Assembly (NCBI GenBank): GCA_022836615.1
Contig: MU405289.1
Location: 1 to 64,000 of the forward strand
DNA from: Annulohypoxylon bovei var. microspora
Lineage: Eukaryota > Ascomycota > Sordariomycetes > Xylariales > Hypoxylaceae
Reading direction: 5' to 3'
DNA length: 64,000 nt
The translations under genes were made by a program, and so were the position numbers. Positions within the stretch are counted from its first letter, which is position 1. Each line of letters starts with the position of its first letter. Below the pieces are notes generated by a model. That model searched no databases and was not told the DNA's origin. It saw nothing but the letters and a program-made list of their open reading frames with translations. Positions 23,809 through 34,380 of this stretch are shown here, in pieces.

Positions 23809-25428
23809 TCTTTAATAAAAAGATTCGTAAATTTACAATTAATAATTAATATATTATAATAATTTAATAAGTTTTTTTATTTATTAATAATCATTTATAA
23901 ACTAGTTTTTAAAACGAGTTTTAACCGATTTTATTAAAATGTATTATAATAACGTATATAAATTCGGAGGAAATAAATACGATATTTTAAATGAAAAAGT
24001 TAAAATATTTAAAAACCATTATAACAAGGTTAATATAAAAGAAAATTAATATTATGAAATGTATTTAATTATATTAAAAGGATGTATTATATAATATTAT
24101 TACAATTATTTCGTTAAAAAAAAGCTTAAATTTAAGCAAATAATTAATCGAATAAAAATATTTTTTTATATTATTAAAAATTAATAAATGTATATAAATA
24201 AATGAAAGTTTATAATTATTTATATAATTATAAAAAAAAATTTAAATAAAAACTTACCCACATATTTAAATATATTTATTTAATAAGTTTAATGTATATA
24301 TAAAAGACTTTTTATTAATTATTTTAAAAATGTTAATTTAAAAGAAGGTATAATTAACGTAATATAAAGATATTTATTATTTATTATGGTGATTTTTCGG
24401 TTAACGGTAACATTTAAAAACGTTTATTTTAATTTTTATAATGTAATTAAAATTACGTATTATTGTAAGTAATTAATGATGTAATATTATGCTTTTAACG
24501 AATTAAATGATTAATATTAAATTAATTAAAAGTATGGTAGTAATAAAAATTAAAAGTTATTTTATTTAAATTAAAGTTTATTTTATTTCCGTGGATGCGG
24601 ATAAATAAAACGACGATAAGATAATAAATGTTATAACGGTAAATAAAAAATTAATAATAAAAAATGTTTTATTTACGGAAAATTAAAATGTTAATTAACG
24701 AAGTATTTTATGGGTAAACGTAAAAATAAACGAATGGATTAATGATAATATTTCCAAAAGTAAAAAAACGAAGAAATTAATAATAATTATGAAACGTTTT
24801 TTATTAATTATGAAAAAATTAATGTTAATGAATAAAATAACGACGAAATGGAAAACTTCGATATTTGGTTTTTATATTAAAGTAAAAATAATAATTATAA
24901 TGAAATTTATAAATTATTTATATCGATATAATATTATATGAATTATAATAAAGTCGATGGTGTTTATGTCGCGTATATCTTTGCGAATTAAGTAATGTTT
25001 CATGCGTTTATTAAATTTAACGTATTTTACGATTATTAAACATATATAAAGGAATTTATTAAAGGTTTTTTAAAATTTATTACGTTATTTTATTTAAAAA
25101 ATCGATATTTTTATACGTTTTAAAGTATTTTACCCGATATTAAAATAATAAAAATATTTATAAAAGGTAAATTTTAATTTAAAGTTTTATAATAATCGCA
25201 TTCACATGTAACGTTAAATATTATAACGGTAAAACGATATAAAATTCGCTTTAACGATAATTTGAAATAATTAAATATAAAAATTATACACGTTTTTATT
25301 TTATTTAAAATAATCCTTTTTTAAATTATGTTTATAAATACATCGTTTTTATTATGTTTTAATAATATGAATTAATTTAACATTTTTTTTAATAATGTAA
25401 AAAATGTATTAATTTATTAAAATAAAGA

Positions 25429-26541
25429 TTAACGTTATCCACCCCCTCACCGCTCATACCACCTCACCGCTCACTTTTTAAAAATCTTAAACCTTAAATA
25501 TTAATAAATCTATAACTTCACGAATTTATAAGTTATAATTTTCAAATTTTAAATATAAGTTAATTAATCGCATTTACAATCCATGAAGAAAGATAAAAAA
25601 TATTACGTAAGAAATGAAATTAAAATTAATTTTTATTTTTAAAACTTTAAAATTTTTATATGTATTTTTTATAAATTAATAATAATTCGAAACTTTAATA
25701 TTTTTATTTATAATTTTAAATTCACGTGTATTAAATATGAATATAACGTAAGAAATTTTATTAATTAAATATAAAATTTTAATATACACGAAAAAAAAGT
25801 TTTATTAAAAAATATTTTTTTAAATATATTTTATAAATAATTAATTATAAAAAACCGGATTTAATTTCAAAATATTATTTACTTTTAAATTAAATACATT
25901 TCAAATATTCAAAACGTTGTAAAATAAATGTTTTATATTATATATTTTATTATATTTTATATAAAAAGTTTAAAATATATAAAATAAATTATATTATTTT
26001 AATTATTTATAATAAATTTAATTTATATTATTAACGTTTATAATTTTTAAAGTATCGTTATATATATATAATAACGTTAAATATAAAACTTCAAACCGTT
26101 ATAATTAAAATTAAATTAAATGTAATTAATTTCATATATATATTATTTAAAAAAATATTTTTTAATAAATATTTTTTTTCGTGCATATAAAAATTTTATA
26201 TTTAATTAATAAAATTAAGTAAGTTTCATTTACATATAATAAACTTAAATATAAAGTTATAATTCAAAATATTAAAATTTCGAATTAATAATAATTTTTA
26301 AACTTTACGTATTAAAATTTTAAACTTTTTTTTAAAAACTTTAATTTTAAATTCATTCCTTACGTAATATTTTCCATATTTTATATTCCATTTTAAATTG
26401 CTTTAATGAACTTAAGTTTAAAATATAAAAATAATATATTAAACGTTCGTGAAGTTATAAGCTTTTTAATATTTAAGGTTTAAGATTTTTAAAAAGTGAG
26501 CGGTGAGGTGGTATGAGCGGTGAGGGGGTGGATAACGTTAT
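25429..26541 (-). mobile_element. 1,113-bp foldback element, copy 2 (inverted)
   Basis: Reverse complement of 22,696-23,808 with the same total length. Left flank TTAA (25,429-25,432), right flank TTAT (26,538-26,541). Both ends keep the GC-rich CCACCCCCTCACCGCTCA motif almost intact within an otherwise AT-converted body. Confidence 0.78.
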
Positions 26542-28339
26542 TTTATTATTTGCAAATAAAATCATTTATGATTTTTATTAAATAATTAAAATTTTATTAT
26601 AATTTATTATTATTTTACGGAAATTGAATTATAATAAATTTATAAACGATTTAATTATTTTATAATAAATTAATTTTATTATATTTTTATAAAAGTAAAT
26701 TATAACGATTTAAATTAAAATATTATAAAAAAAATTAATAAATATTATTATTAATGTTAATTATATAACGTTACATTTAAAAGATTTAAATTTATAATAA
26801 AAAATAATATTAATTTTAATTATAATGTTTTTATTAATATTATGTATATTAACGGCAAGTTAATATTTTATATTATTAATAAAACGATATTATTTTAAAT
26901 AACGAAGTTTTTAAAAAATATAATTATAAAATATATTTAAGATTTTTTACGAATAATATAAATTAATATATATTTAAGATTATTTAATTAAATGGTATTT
27001 AATGTTAATATAAATTTTATTATAAATGAGTTTATTATTAATGCGAAGGAATTAAATATTTTTATTAAAAAAATCTTTATTAAAATATATAATTTAATTA
27101 AATAATTAAAATGTTATCATGGATTATTAAAGCGTGTATATAAAGTGATATTTAAGGATTTTTAAAGAACTTAAATAAATGTATCTTTTATTTTATAAAT
27201 GGTTATAAAAGTTATTAACGATATTATAAAATTTAATGGTTTTGTTTTTATATTATTTATTTTTAAAGCGTATTTACGATTAATTAAAAGTTTTTCATCC
27301 ATGTTATCTTTGGTAATTTATGTTATTATAATTAAAAAAACAATGAATGAAATTTATAAGTTAAAAACGAAGCGGTAAATGACGGAAATAATTATTATAA
27401 AAAATGGTTTAAATATATTAAATGTTTTGAATTTCTTTTTATAATTTAAAGTATAAGTATATTAAGAAAATAAAGGATGAATAAAACCTTATAAATTAAT
27501 TATTTAAAACGAAGAAATATATATAATTAAAGTTAATAATAAATTAATTAAATTTTATATAATTATTATGAAATTATACTTGCGTAATAAAACGACGAAT
27601 TTTTTAAATAATAATGTTTTTAATATTAGATTTAACGAAGAATTAAATAATTATATACCTGATAATTTATTTAATGAAAAAACATTAATAAATAAAAAAA
27701 GACGAAAATGATTTTTTAATAATAAAAATAAATTAAAAAATACGGTGGATAACATTATACATGTTTTTAAAAAAAAAATATTAAATATATAATTTGTATT
27801 TTAATTTTATAAAAAAAGCAAGATTATTACTTTAAAATAATTATTTAAAACTTTAAATGCTTAAAAAATTAAAAGTTTTATTAAAAAAAACGTATTTACA
27901 TTTAAAAGATATTATAATGCGAAATATAATAATGTATGTATGTTTAATTTATGTATTATGAAAAAAATTAAAGGTAAAGTAATGGAAAACCCATATGAAA
28001 AGTTTAGATTTATTATTTAAAAATATAATAATAAAAGTAAAAAAATAATTTTAATTTAATTATTAATAATATAACGATTAAATTAACGGATAATTATTAC
28101 GTTAATATTATTATTAATGGGAAAAAAAATGTTTATTTAAATATAAAATGTAATTTAAATTTATATATAATTTGGAATAACTTTAAATTAACGAATTTTT
28201 ATTAAATTATTAAAAGAATTAATTTATAAATATTTAAAAGGTATAATTATAATTATAATTAAACTTATATATAAAGTTTTAAAAGCCGGTACGCATTAAT
28301 GAGTAATGTATTATAAGCATTATCGAGAAAAATTAAATA

Positions 28340-29200
28340 TAATTACATTTACGTATAATTTATGTTTATTAATATTAAAGTTTATAAGATATTTTAAGTT
28401 TATTAAAATGTAAATTAATGATATATTAAGTGTATCCGACGATGTTTTTAATTAAATGGAAAATAATGAATTAATAAAAGCGAAGTTTTTTATAAAACTT
28501 AAAATATTTTTTATAAAAAAAATTATTTAATGTTTAACGGTTATATCTTATTTTTAAAAAATGATGGTAAAATATATTTACGTTAAAAAAAACAAAATAA
28601 AAAAATTAATTTTATTAAAATTAAAATTAAAAATATTACATAATAATACGTTTAATAAAAGGTTTATAATGTATATATCGCTTTTATTTATTAATTAAAG
28701 GTTATATTTAATATATTAAAAATAACTTAATATTAAAAATTTAAAAAAGTTAAAATTATAAAATTTAATAAAAAGTTATAATAATAATGAAAAAATATTT
28801 AAAAAGGATTATATTTTATTAAATTAAATTTATAAATTATTAAGATTTTTATGTTTATTAATGGTTTATTTGTGAATAATAAGGATTTAAATTTATAAAT
28901 TAATTATGAAATATTTATTATAAATGAAATAATTTATAATAAATTATTTATTATAATTAATAATATAATTTATTAAAGTTTAATTAAATGTAAACGAATA
29001 ATTAAAAATATATTAATAAGTGAAATTTATATTATAATTTATAATGTAAATATAATTATAACGATTAATATAATAATTATATTTATTTTTAAGAAATTTA
29101 ATTTTATCGAAATATTAATTATTATATATATGGATTTATTATTTTTATATAAATGTTTAATTAAATTTAATATAATTAAAGAAAAAAAGTTAATAATTAA
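28340..29200 (+). pseudogene. Copia-type RT/RNase H relic
   Basis: Read-through translation on + gives, in order, NIITFTYNLCLL, INDILSVSDDVFN, MENNELIKAKFF, NGYILF, then KIFMFINGLFVNNKDLN, YxSLIKCKRIIKNILISEIY and MDLLFLYKCLIKFNIIKEKK. I recognise this series from fungal retrotransposon polyproteins; each stop lies where a C-to-T or G-to-A change would create it from Gln or Trp. Confidence 0.65.
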
Positions 29201-30779
29201 CATTATATTATTACGGTAATTATATAAACGATGAAAAATATGTGATATTAAATAAATATATAAAAAAAATAATTTAATAAATGTAATAATAAAATTTAAT
29301 GTTAATAAAGTATTAAAAATGTTTATTAATATTAATTATTTTATATTAAAATTATAAAGTTAAATTAAAAAAGATTAAAAATAAAACAATTTATATATAT
29401 TAAATTATAATATTAATTAAAAAAAAATATTTGAAATTTTAATATGCTTAATATATTACTTTTTTATGTTATTATAATTATATTTACGTATTTTTATTAA
29501 TAAATAATAATGAATTTAAAATATTAATTATTAACTTATTATGAAATTAATAACGCGATTTAATCGCTTTTTTAAAAAAAAAATAATTAAAAGTATTAAA
29601 TGTTTAATATAATTTAATATATATTTCGAAGAATTTAATAATGAATTTTTTTATTATTTTACGAAAAAAACGAAGTTTAATTACGGTTTTTCTTTAATTT
29701 AATATAAACGTTTTTTATTATATTAATTAAACGTTTATTTTATTTTTTTATATATTCACGGCGTTATTATATAATATGTTTTTTATTTATATTTTTATTT
29801 ATTTTTATATGTTATAATTTTTTTAAAAATTCGCGTTATGTGTTTTTAATTATATATAAATAAAAACTAAGATTTGCGAATAAAATATTAATTATTATAT
29901 TAATAATTTACATATATTATAATGGCATTAAAATATAATTTTTATATATATAAATATATCGATTATATTTAATTAAAATATTTATAAAAGTTAATTATAA
30001 ATTAATAAAAGTTCATAAATTATATTTACCCGTTATTTTATAATAATAAAAATTATATATGGTATTAAAATGTTAATTAATAATATTATAATAATAATGT
30101 TAATAAAAATATATTTATTTTAAAAAAACGTTTATTATTTATTTAAAAAACATATTAATGATTATTTTAATTATATTTATAAAAATTTTCTTATAATACG
30201 TTCGTTAATAATAAAAAATAAACGGTATTTAAATAAGGTTAAATTAAAAAAAAAAATATATTAAATTATATTTAATATTAACCTTTATAAATTATATAAT
30301 TTAAAGGTATATATAATTATATAATAAAAGTTAAAAAAAAAGTTATTAATATTAAAATATTAATTATATAACCGTATCCGGTAAAATTTATTTTTATTAT
30401 ATGGTTATGTAAAATTAAATTAATATTAAATTAATTTTTCCCACGTTTTTTATTTAATTTAAATTCTTTTCATATATATTAATAAAATAACATTTTAAAT
30501 TTTATTTACTTTTTACGTATTTAATGCGTAATTATTTAACTTTATTAAATTAATAAATTTAAAAAATAATTAATTTAAAAATTAAAAATAAAATTTTTAA
30601 ACCGATATATTTAATTAAATTTACGATTAAAATTTTTAATTAATTAAATTTTATTAAAAAAATTAAATTAAAATTTTTCGAAATAATATATTTAATTAAT
30701 TAATTTAATATACGTAAAAAAAACTTTTATATTAAATAATTAAATAATTTTTAAAAATATTTAAAAATATTTAAATTTT

Positions 30780-30965
30780 TTTATAAATAATTATAAATAA
30801 TTAAACGAAAGTTTAACGAATAATTAAACGAATAATAAAACGAATAAATAAACGAAATAAATAAAAAATTTATTAAAAATAATATAACGAAAATAATTAA
30901 ATAAACGAATAATTAAATCGTGGGTTAAACGAATAATTAAAAAATAATTAAATTAAAAGCTTAAT
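30780..30965. repeat. Degenerate AACGAATAATTA minisatellite
   Basis: Loose tandem units of AACGAATAATTA / AACGAATAAATA, probably a mutated minisatellite. It lies just left of the isochore edge. Confidence 0.5.
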
Positions 30966-31146
30966 AAATGTTTTAAAAATTTAATAAAAATAATTTACGA
31001 AATAATTATAAATAATTAAACGGTCGGTTAAACGGGTAGCAACATAAATGGTTAAAAAAAAACTTAAAAAATAATTAAATAAATGCGCGAACCGTGGTAA
31101 TAAATGGTTTCGTCGGATGAGAAAAAAAACAAAAGTAAAAGATCGA

Positions 31147-31205
31147 GGAATCGAACCATCGACCTCCGGCTAAACTCGGGATATTGTGCCACCCGAACGG
31201 GTGGC
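31147..31205 (-). other. B-box motif and perfect hairpin at isochore edge
   Basis: On the minus strand GGTTCGATTCC (31,147-31,157) is an exact Pol III B box, and about 30 bases upstream of it 31,188-31,205 forms a perfect 7-bp stem with a 4-base loop (GCCACCC/GGGTGGC). The sequence does not fold as a canonical tRNA: the T-stem is mismatched and there is no matching acceptor stem. It may be a tRNA remnant. Confidence 0.4.
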
Positions 31206-31295
31206 CTCGCGTTTTTATAATTGTGGTTTGACTTGTGTTGGTCTATTGGCCTATTGTCCTATTGTCCCAATCATGACAATTATGTGTGGATACCA

Positions 31296-31401
31296 GGCAC
31301 TTTGGCGGAGTGGTTAACGCGATGCCCTGCTATTCATGGATATCATCAAAATAGTTAAGGCATTCCCTTCGGGGGCGTGTGTTCGAATCACACAGGTGTC
31401 G
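31296..31401 (+). tRNA. trnS-GCT: tRNA-Ser(GCT) with intron
   Basis: The acceptor arms GGCACTT and AGGTGTC pair over seven positions with two G-U pairs. The D-arm contains the class-typical GGCGGAGTGGTTAA. The anticodon stem is ATGCC/GGCAT; removing an intron of about 25 nt after the base 3' of the anticodon leaves the loop CTGCTAA with anticodon GCT (Ser, AGC/AGU codons). A long variable arm (TTCCCTTCGGGGG) and T-arm GTGTGTTCGAATCACAC follow. The discriminator is G, which serine tRNAs need, and a T-rich Pol III stop begins at 31,402. It sits about 160 bp from the isochore edge. Confidence 0.9.
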
Positions 31402-32305
31402 TTTCTTTTTTTTGCGTTGTCCCGACTTTTGATTCCCATGTAATTTCTAATATCGCCATTCACTTGTGTTGTAAGGTTAAAAGTTAAGTTCTATTAACTC
31501 TTTTCGTTACCATCGCATTTGTAATGCTTGTAAATTTTCCATTAAGTTTATTTCTACTCCTAATAATTATACCCCGTATTGCTGCTTCTCAATTGAAACA
31601 CCTTGGATATGGTAGAAATATTAAAATTTGCTGTAAATGTTTCAACGGGAACGAGACAAAACTTTCGTTAACATAACGCTCATGAAGCTTTTCTTTATTT
31701 ACTATATTATTGAAACGAATACTTGTCCGTGAGGTCCAATGTGTTTCGATGAGTATGTGATCCAAATTGGGTTATGATTAAAAAAAATGAATAAGAAGAG
31801 CTTGTGCATTCCAACATTGATATAATATTTGTCATATTGTCATTCTTAGAGCTTTATGAGCATGGAGTCAATCGAGTTGAAAACTGCAAGTACTTGTTTT
31901 AATGAAGCCTCAAAAAAATGCGCCCAAACCGTTAATATAAACATTTAACAAACCTTATGAAATATCGAAGCGGTTTATATATATTGCTAGCAATAATCAA
32001 GACTAATTATATGCTTCAATATGTGATCGGTAACTTTACTAAGGGTATTAATATCAATAACGCGCCCCTTTGTTAAGGTAGCGTCAAGTTTTCTAATTCA
32101 ATCATTTTTGCAGATGGAAATGTAATCTTTACGATATCATAATGTGACAACACAAATAAGAAGTTGGTAAAATGCGGAAGAATTGTAGTCGTATAACCTA
32201 TTAGCAATCTACCTGTGTACCGGTGACAAATTATACCATTCTGTTGCGATTTTAAAAACCAACAGCACAGACAGACGTATGAAGATTGTCAGGACTAGCC
32301 CGTCT
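31402..32305. other. Intergenic, no gene seen
   Basis: The 3' flanks of the tRNA (Pol III T-run at 31,402-31,414) and of the convergent pyruvate kinase gene. Normal base composition, no open frame of interest, no repeat recognised. Confidence 0.7.
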
Positions 32306-34226
32306 CTAGTGCATCATTCCTAGTCCAAGGTGTTCCGGGTCAGCCTTCACGATTCGCTGCGTGTTTGTATTGCCCATGCCACCTCTCCAGCCCTGGACAA
32401 CGACAATGGTATCACTCTTTCCAAGCAGGCCCAATCCCAATGCCCTTTCGACAGCCCACTTGATGCGGCGGTCCACATCCTCCTGCCAGTTGACTTTGTC
32501 GTAGTTAGGCTTTGTCTCGTTGAACAGGAAGGGATAGACGCCACGGTACAAGTGGGCGTAACGCGAGGCTGATGGGTTACGAGTAACCATGAAAATTGGG
32601 CAAACTGGCCGATACTTGGATAGGAATCTGGCCGAGTCTCCGGATGTCGATAGGACAATGATGGCACCTGCGTTCAAGTCCAATGACGCTCGCACTGCGG
32701 CCATAGCACATGCCTCAACAACATTCGTAGGACGCTTTGTTAGCGAGACCATCTCCTCGTAGTGGCTGACGTAAGGGATGGAATTCTCTGCAGCGAGACA
32801 TGTGTTGCTCATCTCGCGGACCGCCAGCTCTGGGTATGATCCCTTGGCGGTCTCACCACTGAGCATGACGCAGTCGGCTCCATCGGTCACGGCGTTGCCA
32901 ACATCGCTGATTTCTGCTCTGGTTGGGCGAGGGTTGGTGATCATGCTCTCCAACATTTGAGTTGCGCAAATCACAGGTTTTCCAGCGATGTTGCACTTGG
33001 CAATCAATTTCTTCTGTGCGGCAAATACTTCGTAGGCTGGGATCTCGATTCCTAGATCTCCTCGAGCTACCATCACACCGTCGGTTTCTTTAAGGATCTC
33101 GTCGAAGTTATTCAGTCTGTAAAAATTTCATTAGCATTTTCTAGGCCGGACATCTAGTCTGGAAGACTTCGAGGCTAAGTATAGTTGCACGAAGAATAAC
33201 GGTTTTGAATGGGAACATACCCTTGTCGGTTCTCGATCTATGAGCAACGAGTTAGCAATTACATACCCGAGAGTCTAGGAATATCATAATTTGATACTAA
33301 CCTTCGCAATGATCTGGATGTGTTTGCCATCTTCTCCTAGAACCTCACGGATAGCACGGATATCTTCACCTCGTCGAATGAAGCTCGCAAAGACCATGTC
33401 CACATTGTTCTGGACGCCGAATCTAAGATCCTTCTTGTCCTTATCCGATAAAGCGGGAAGGTCTACATCGGTGTCGGGGAGGTTGACACCCTTGCGAGAG
33501 GAGATAAATCCATTGTTGCGACAACGGACTTCGACCGTCTTATCATCCTTGATATCGAGCACGTCGAAGGCAAGCACGCCGTCGTCGACATATATTACCT
33601 TTCCCTTCTCGATGACTTTGGTGATGTTCGCATAGTCGACGTACCTGCGAAAAATGTTAATTTAAGGGGGGATGACAGCCTTGACAAGGTTATTCCATAC
33701 ATATGCTCTGCATTGCACGAGGTCTTATATTTATCGTCGGTGGTAATGTTTAGGACATGTCCGGCCTTGATGGGGATATCTTCACCGCGTTCGGTGTCAC
33801 CTGTACGTATCTCAGGGCCTTTGGTGTCAAGGGCGATGGCAACTTGGCGGCCACTCTGGGCTTTCTCGGCGGCGCGAGTGTTGTCGATGACGGATTGGTG
33901 ATACTCGTAGCTGCCATGGCTGAAGTTCTATATATAATTAGCATCTTTAGGAGGCAAACTGTAAGATTCTAGGGTCCTCACCATGCGCACGATGTTGAGA
34001 CCTTGGTCTCTCCTATATGTTGCGTTAGCTTCTAACAGGTTTTGCTAGTTTGTGATAAGACTGACAAGGCGTTAATCTTCTCGACCGAGTTGGTCTTGGG
34101 GCCGATGGTACAGATGATGGAGGTTCGTCTATGAGCATTCTTGCTGGGCGCGGCAGAGGTGTTAAGACTTGCGAGCCATTCAACACGGCCACCTAAGGCG
34201 AGGTGGTCGAGAGAGTTCGCAGACAT
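32306..34226 (-). CDS. pkiA: Pyruvate kinase
   Basis: Catalyses phosphoenolpyruvate + ADP to pyruvate + ATP, the last step of cytosolic glycolysis. My model has six exons (minus strand): 34,226-34,066, 34,012-33,982, 33,927-33,701, 33,644-33,302, 33,237-33,221 and 33,116-32,306, with phases closing exactly to 529 residues, the usual fungal length. Visible blocks: [13 protein letters not shown] (residues 35-47), NIVRMNFSHG around the second and third exons, the active-site signature IIAKIENRQG (about 251-260) assembled from three exons including a 17-nt one, then [10 protein letters not shown] (about 274), and [12 protein letters not shown]. Introns are 53-104 nt, GT-AG. The start at 34,226 gives the normal N-terminus. 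Upstream (34,331-34,380) is a CT-rich tract on the coding strand, common before strongly expressed fungal genes. Confidence 0.95.
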
Positions 34227-34330
34227 TATGTAGGTATTACTCGAGGTAGGGATGTCGAGGTAACGAAGGAGGAGGGGCTTAGACGGCTATCAAGAGAGAG
34301 CCGATAGAGGGAATGAAACTGTGTTGATGT

Positions 34331-34380
34331 AGAGAAGAGAAGAGAAGAGAGAAAAAGGGAGGAGGAAAAGAAAGGGCGAA
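34331..34380 (-). promoter_or_regulatory. CT-rich tract upstream of pyruvate kinase
   Basis: On the gene's strand the 5' flank reads CCTCCCTTTTTCTCTCTTCTC and similar, about 100-150 bp before the start codon. Pyrimidine tracts of this kind occur near transcription starts of highly expressed filamentous-fungal genes. The function here is inferred. Confidence 0.5.

Larger units (their letters stand above)
21065..30555 (+). mobile_element. Probable Ty1/Copia LTR retrotransposon with nested foldbacks
   Basis: Direct repeats of about 215 bp (about 21,065-21,279 and 30,340-30,555) bound it; both contain ACCGTATCCGG and a TTTAACTTTATTAAATTAAT end. Within, + strand relics at about 28,340-28,560 and 28,830-29,200 read as the end of a reverse transcriptase (FTYNLCLL, SVSDDVFN, MENNELIKAKFF) and an RNase H (KIFMFINGLFVNNKDLN, SLIKCKRIIK), the order seen in fungal Copia-type polyproteins. 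Removing the two 1,113-bp nested elements leaves about 7.3 kb. All frames are broken. Target duplication was not resolved. Confidence 0.65.
1..31140. repeat. AT-rich RIP-decayed isochore of nested transposons
   Basis: About 31 kb of extremely AT-rich sequence with no credible open gene. Where a mutated and an unmutated copy of the same sequence exist (8,504-8,640 versus 6,629-6,706 and 12,686-12,760; 7,334-7,480 versus 12,777-12,919) the differences are almost all C-to-T or G-to-A, which is the signature of repeat-induced point mutation. Remaining C and G are largely in CpG. Small patches of normal composition remain at 1-440, 7,334-8,640, 11,320-11,660 and at the ends of the foldback elements. 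The right edge is abrupt, near 31,100-31,140. Transposon relics are listed separately. Confidence 0.93.

Noticed and set aside
1..31140. CRISPR array or bacterial-type system among the repeats
   Set aside because: The repeats are transposon ends and minisatellites without regular unique spacers, and the genome is fungal.
31141..31215. Possible second tRNA on the minus strand at the isochore edge
   Set aside because: The B box is exact, but T-stem and acceptor stem do not pair, so I kept it only as a B-box/hairpin site.
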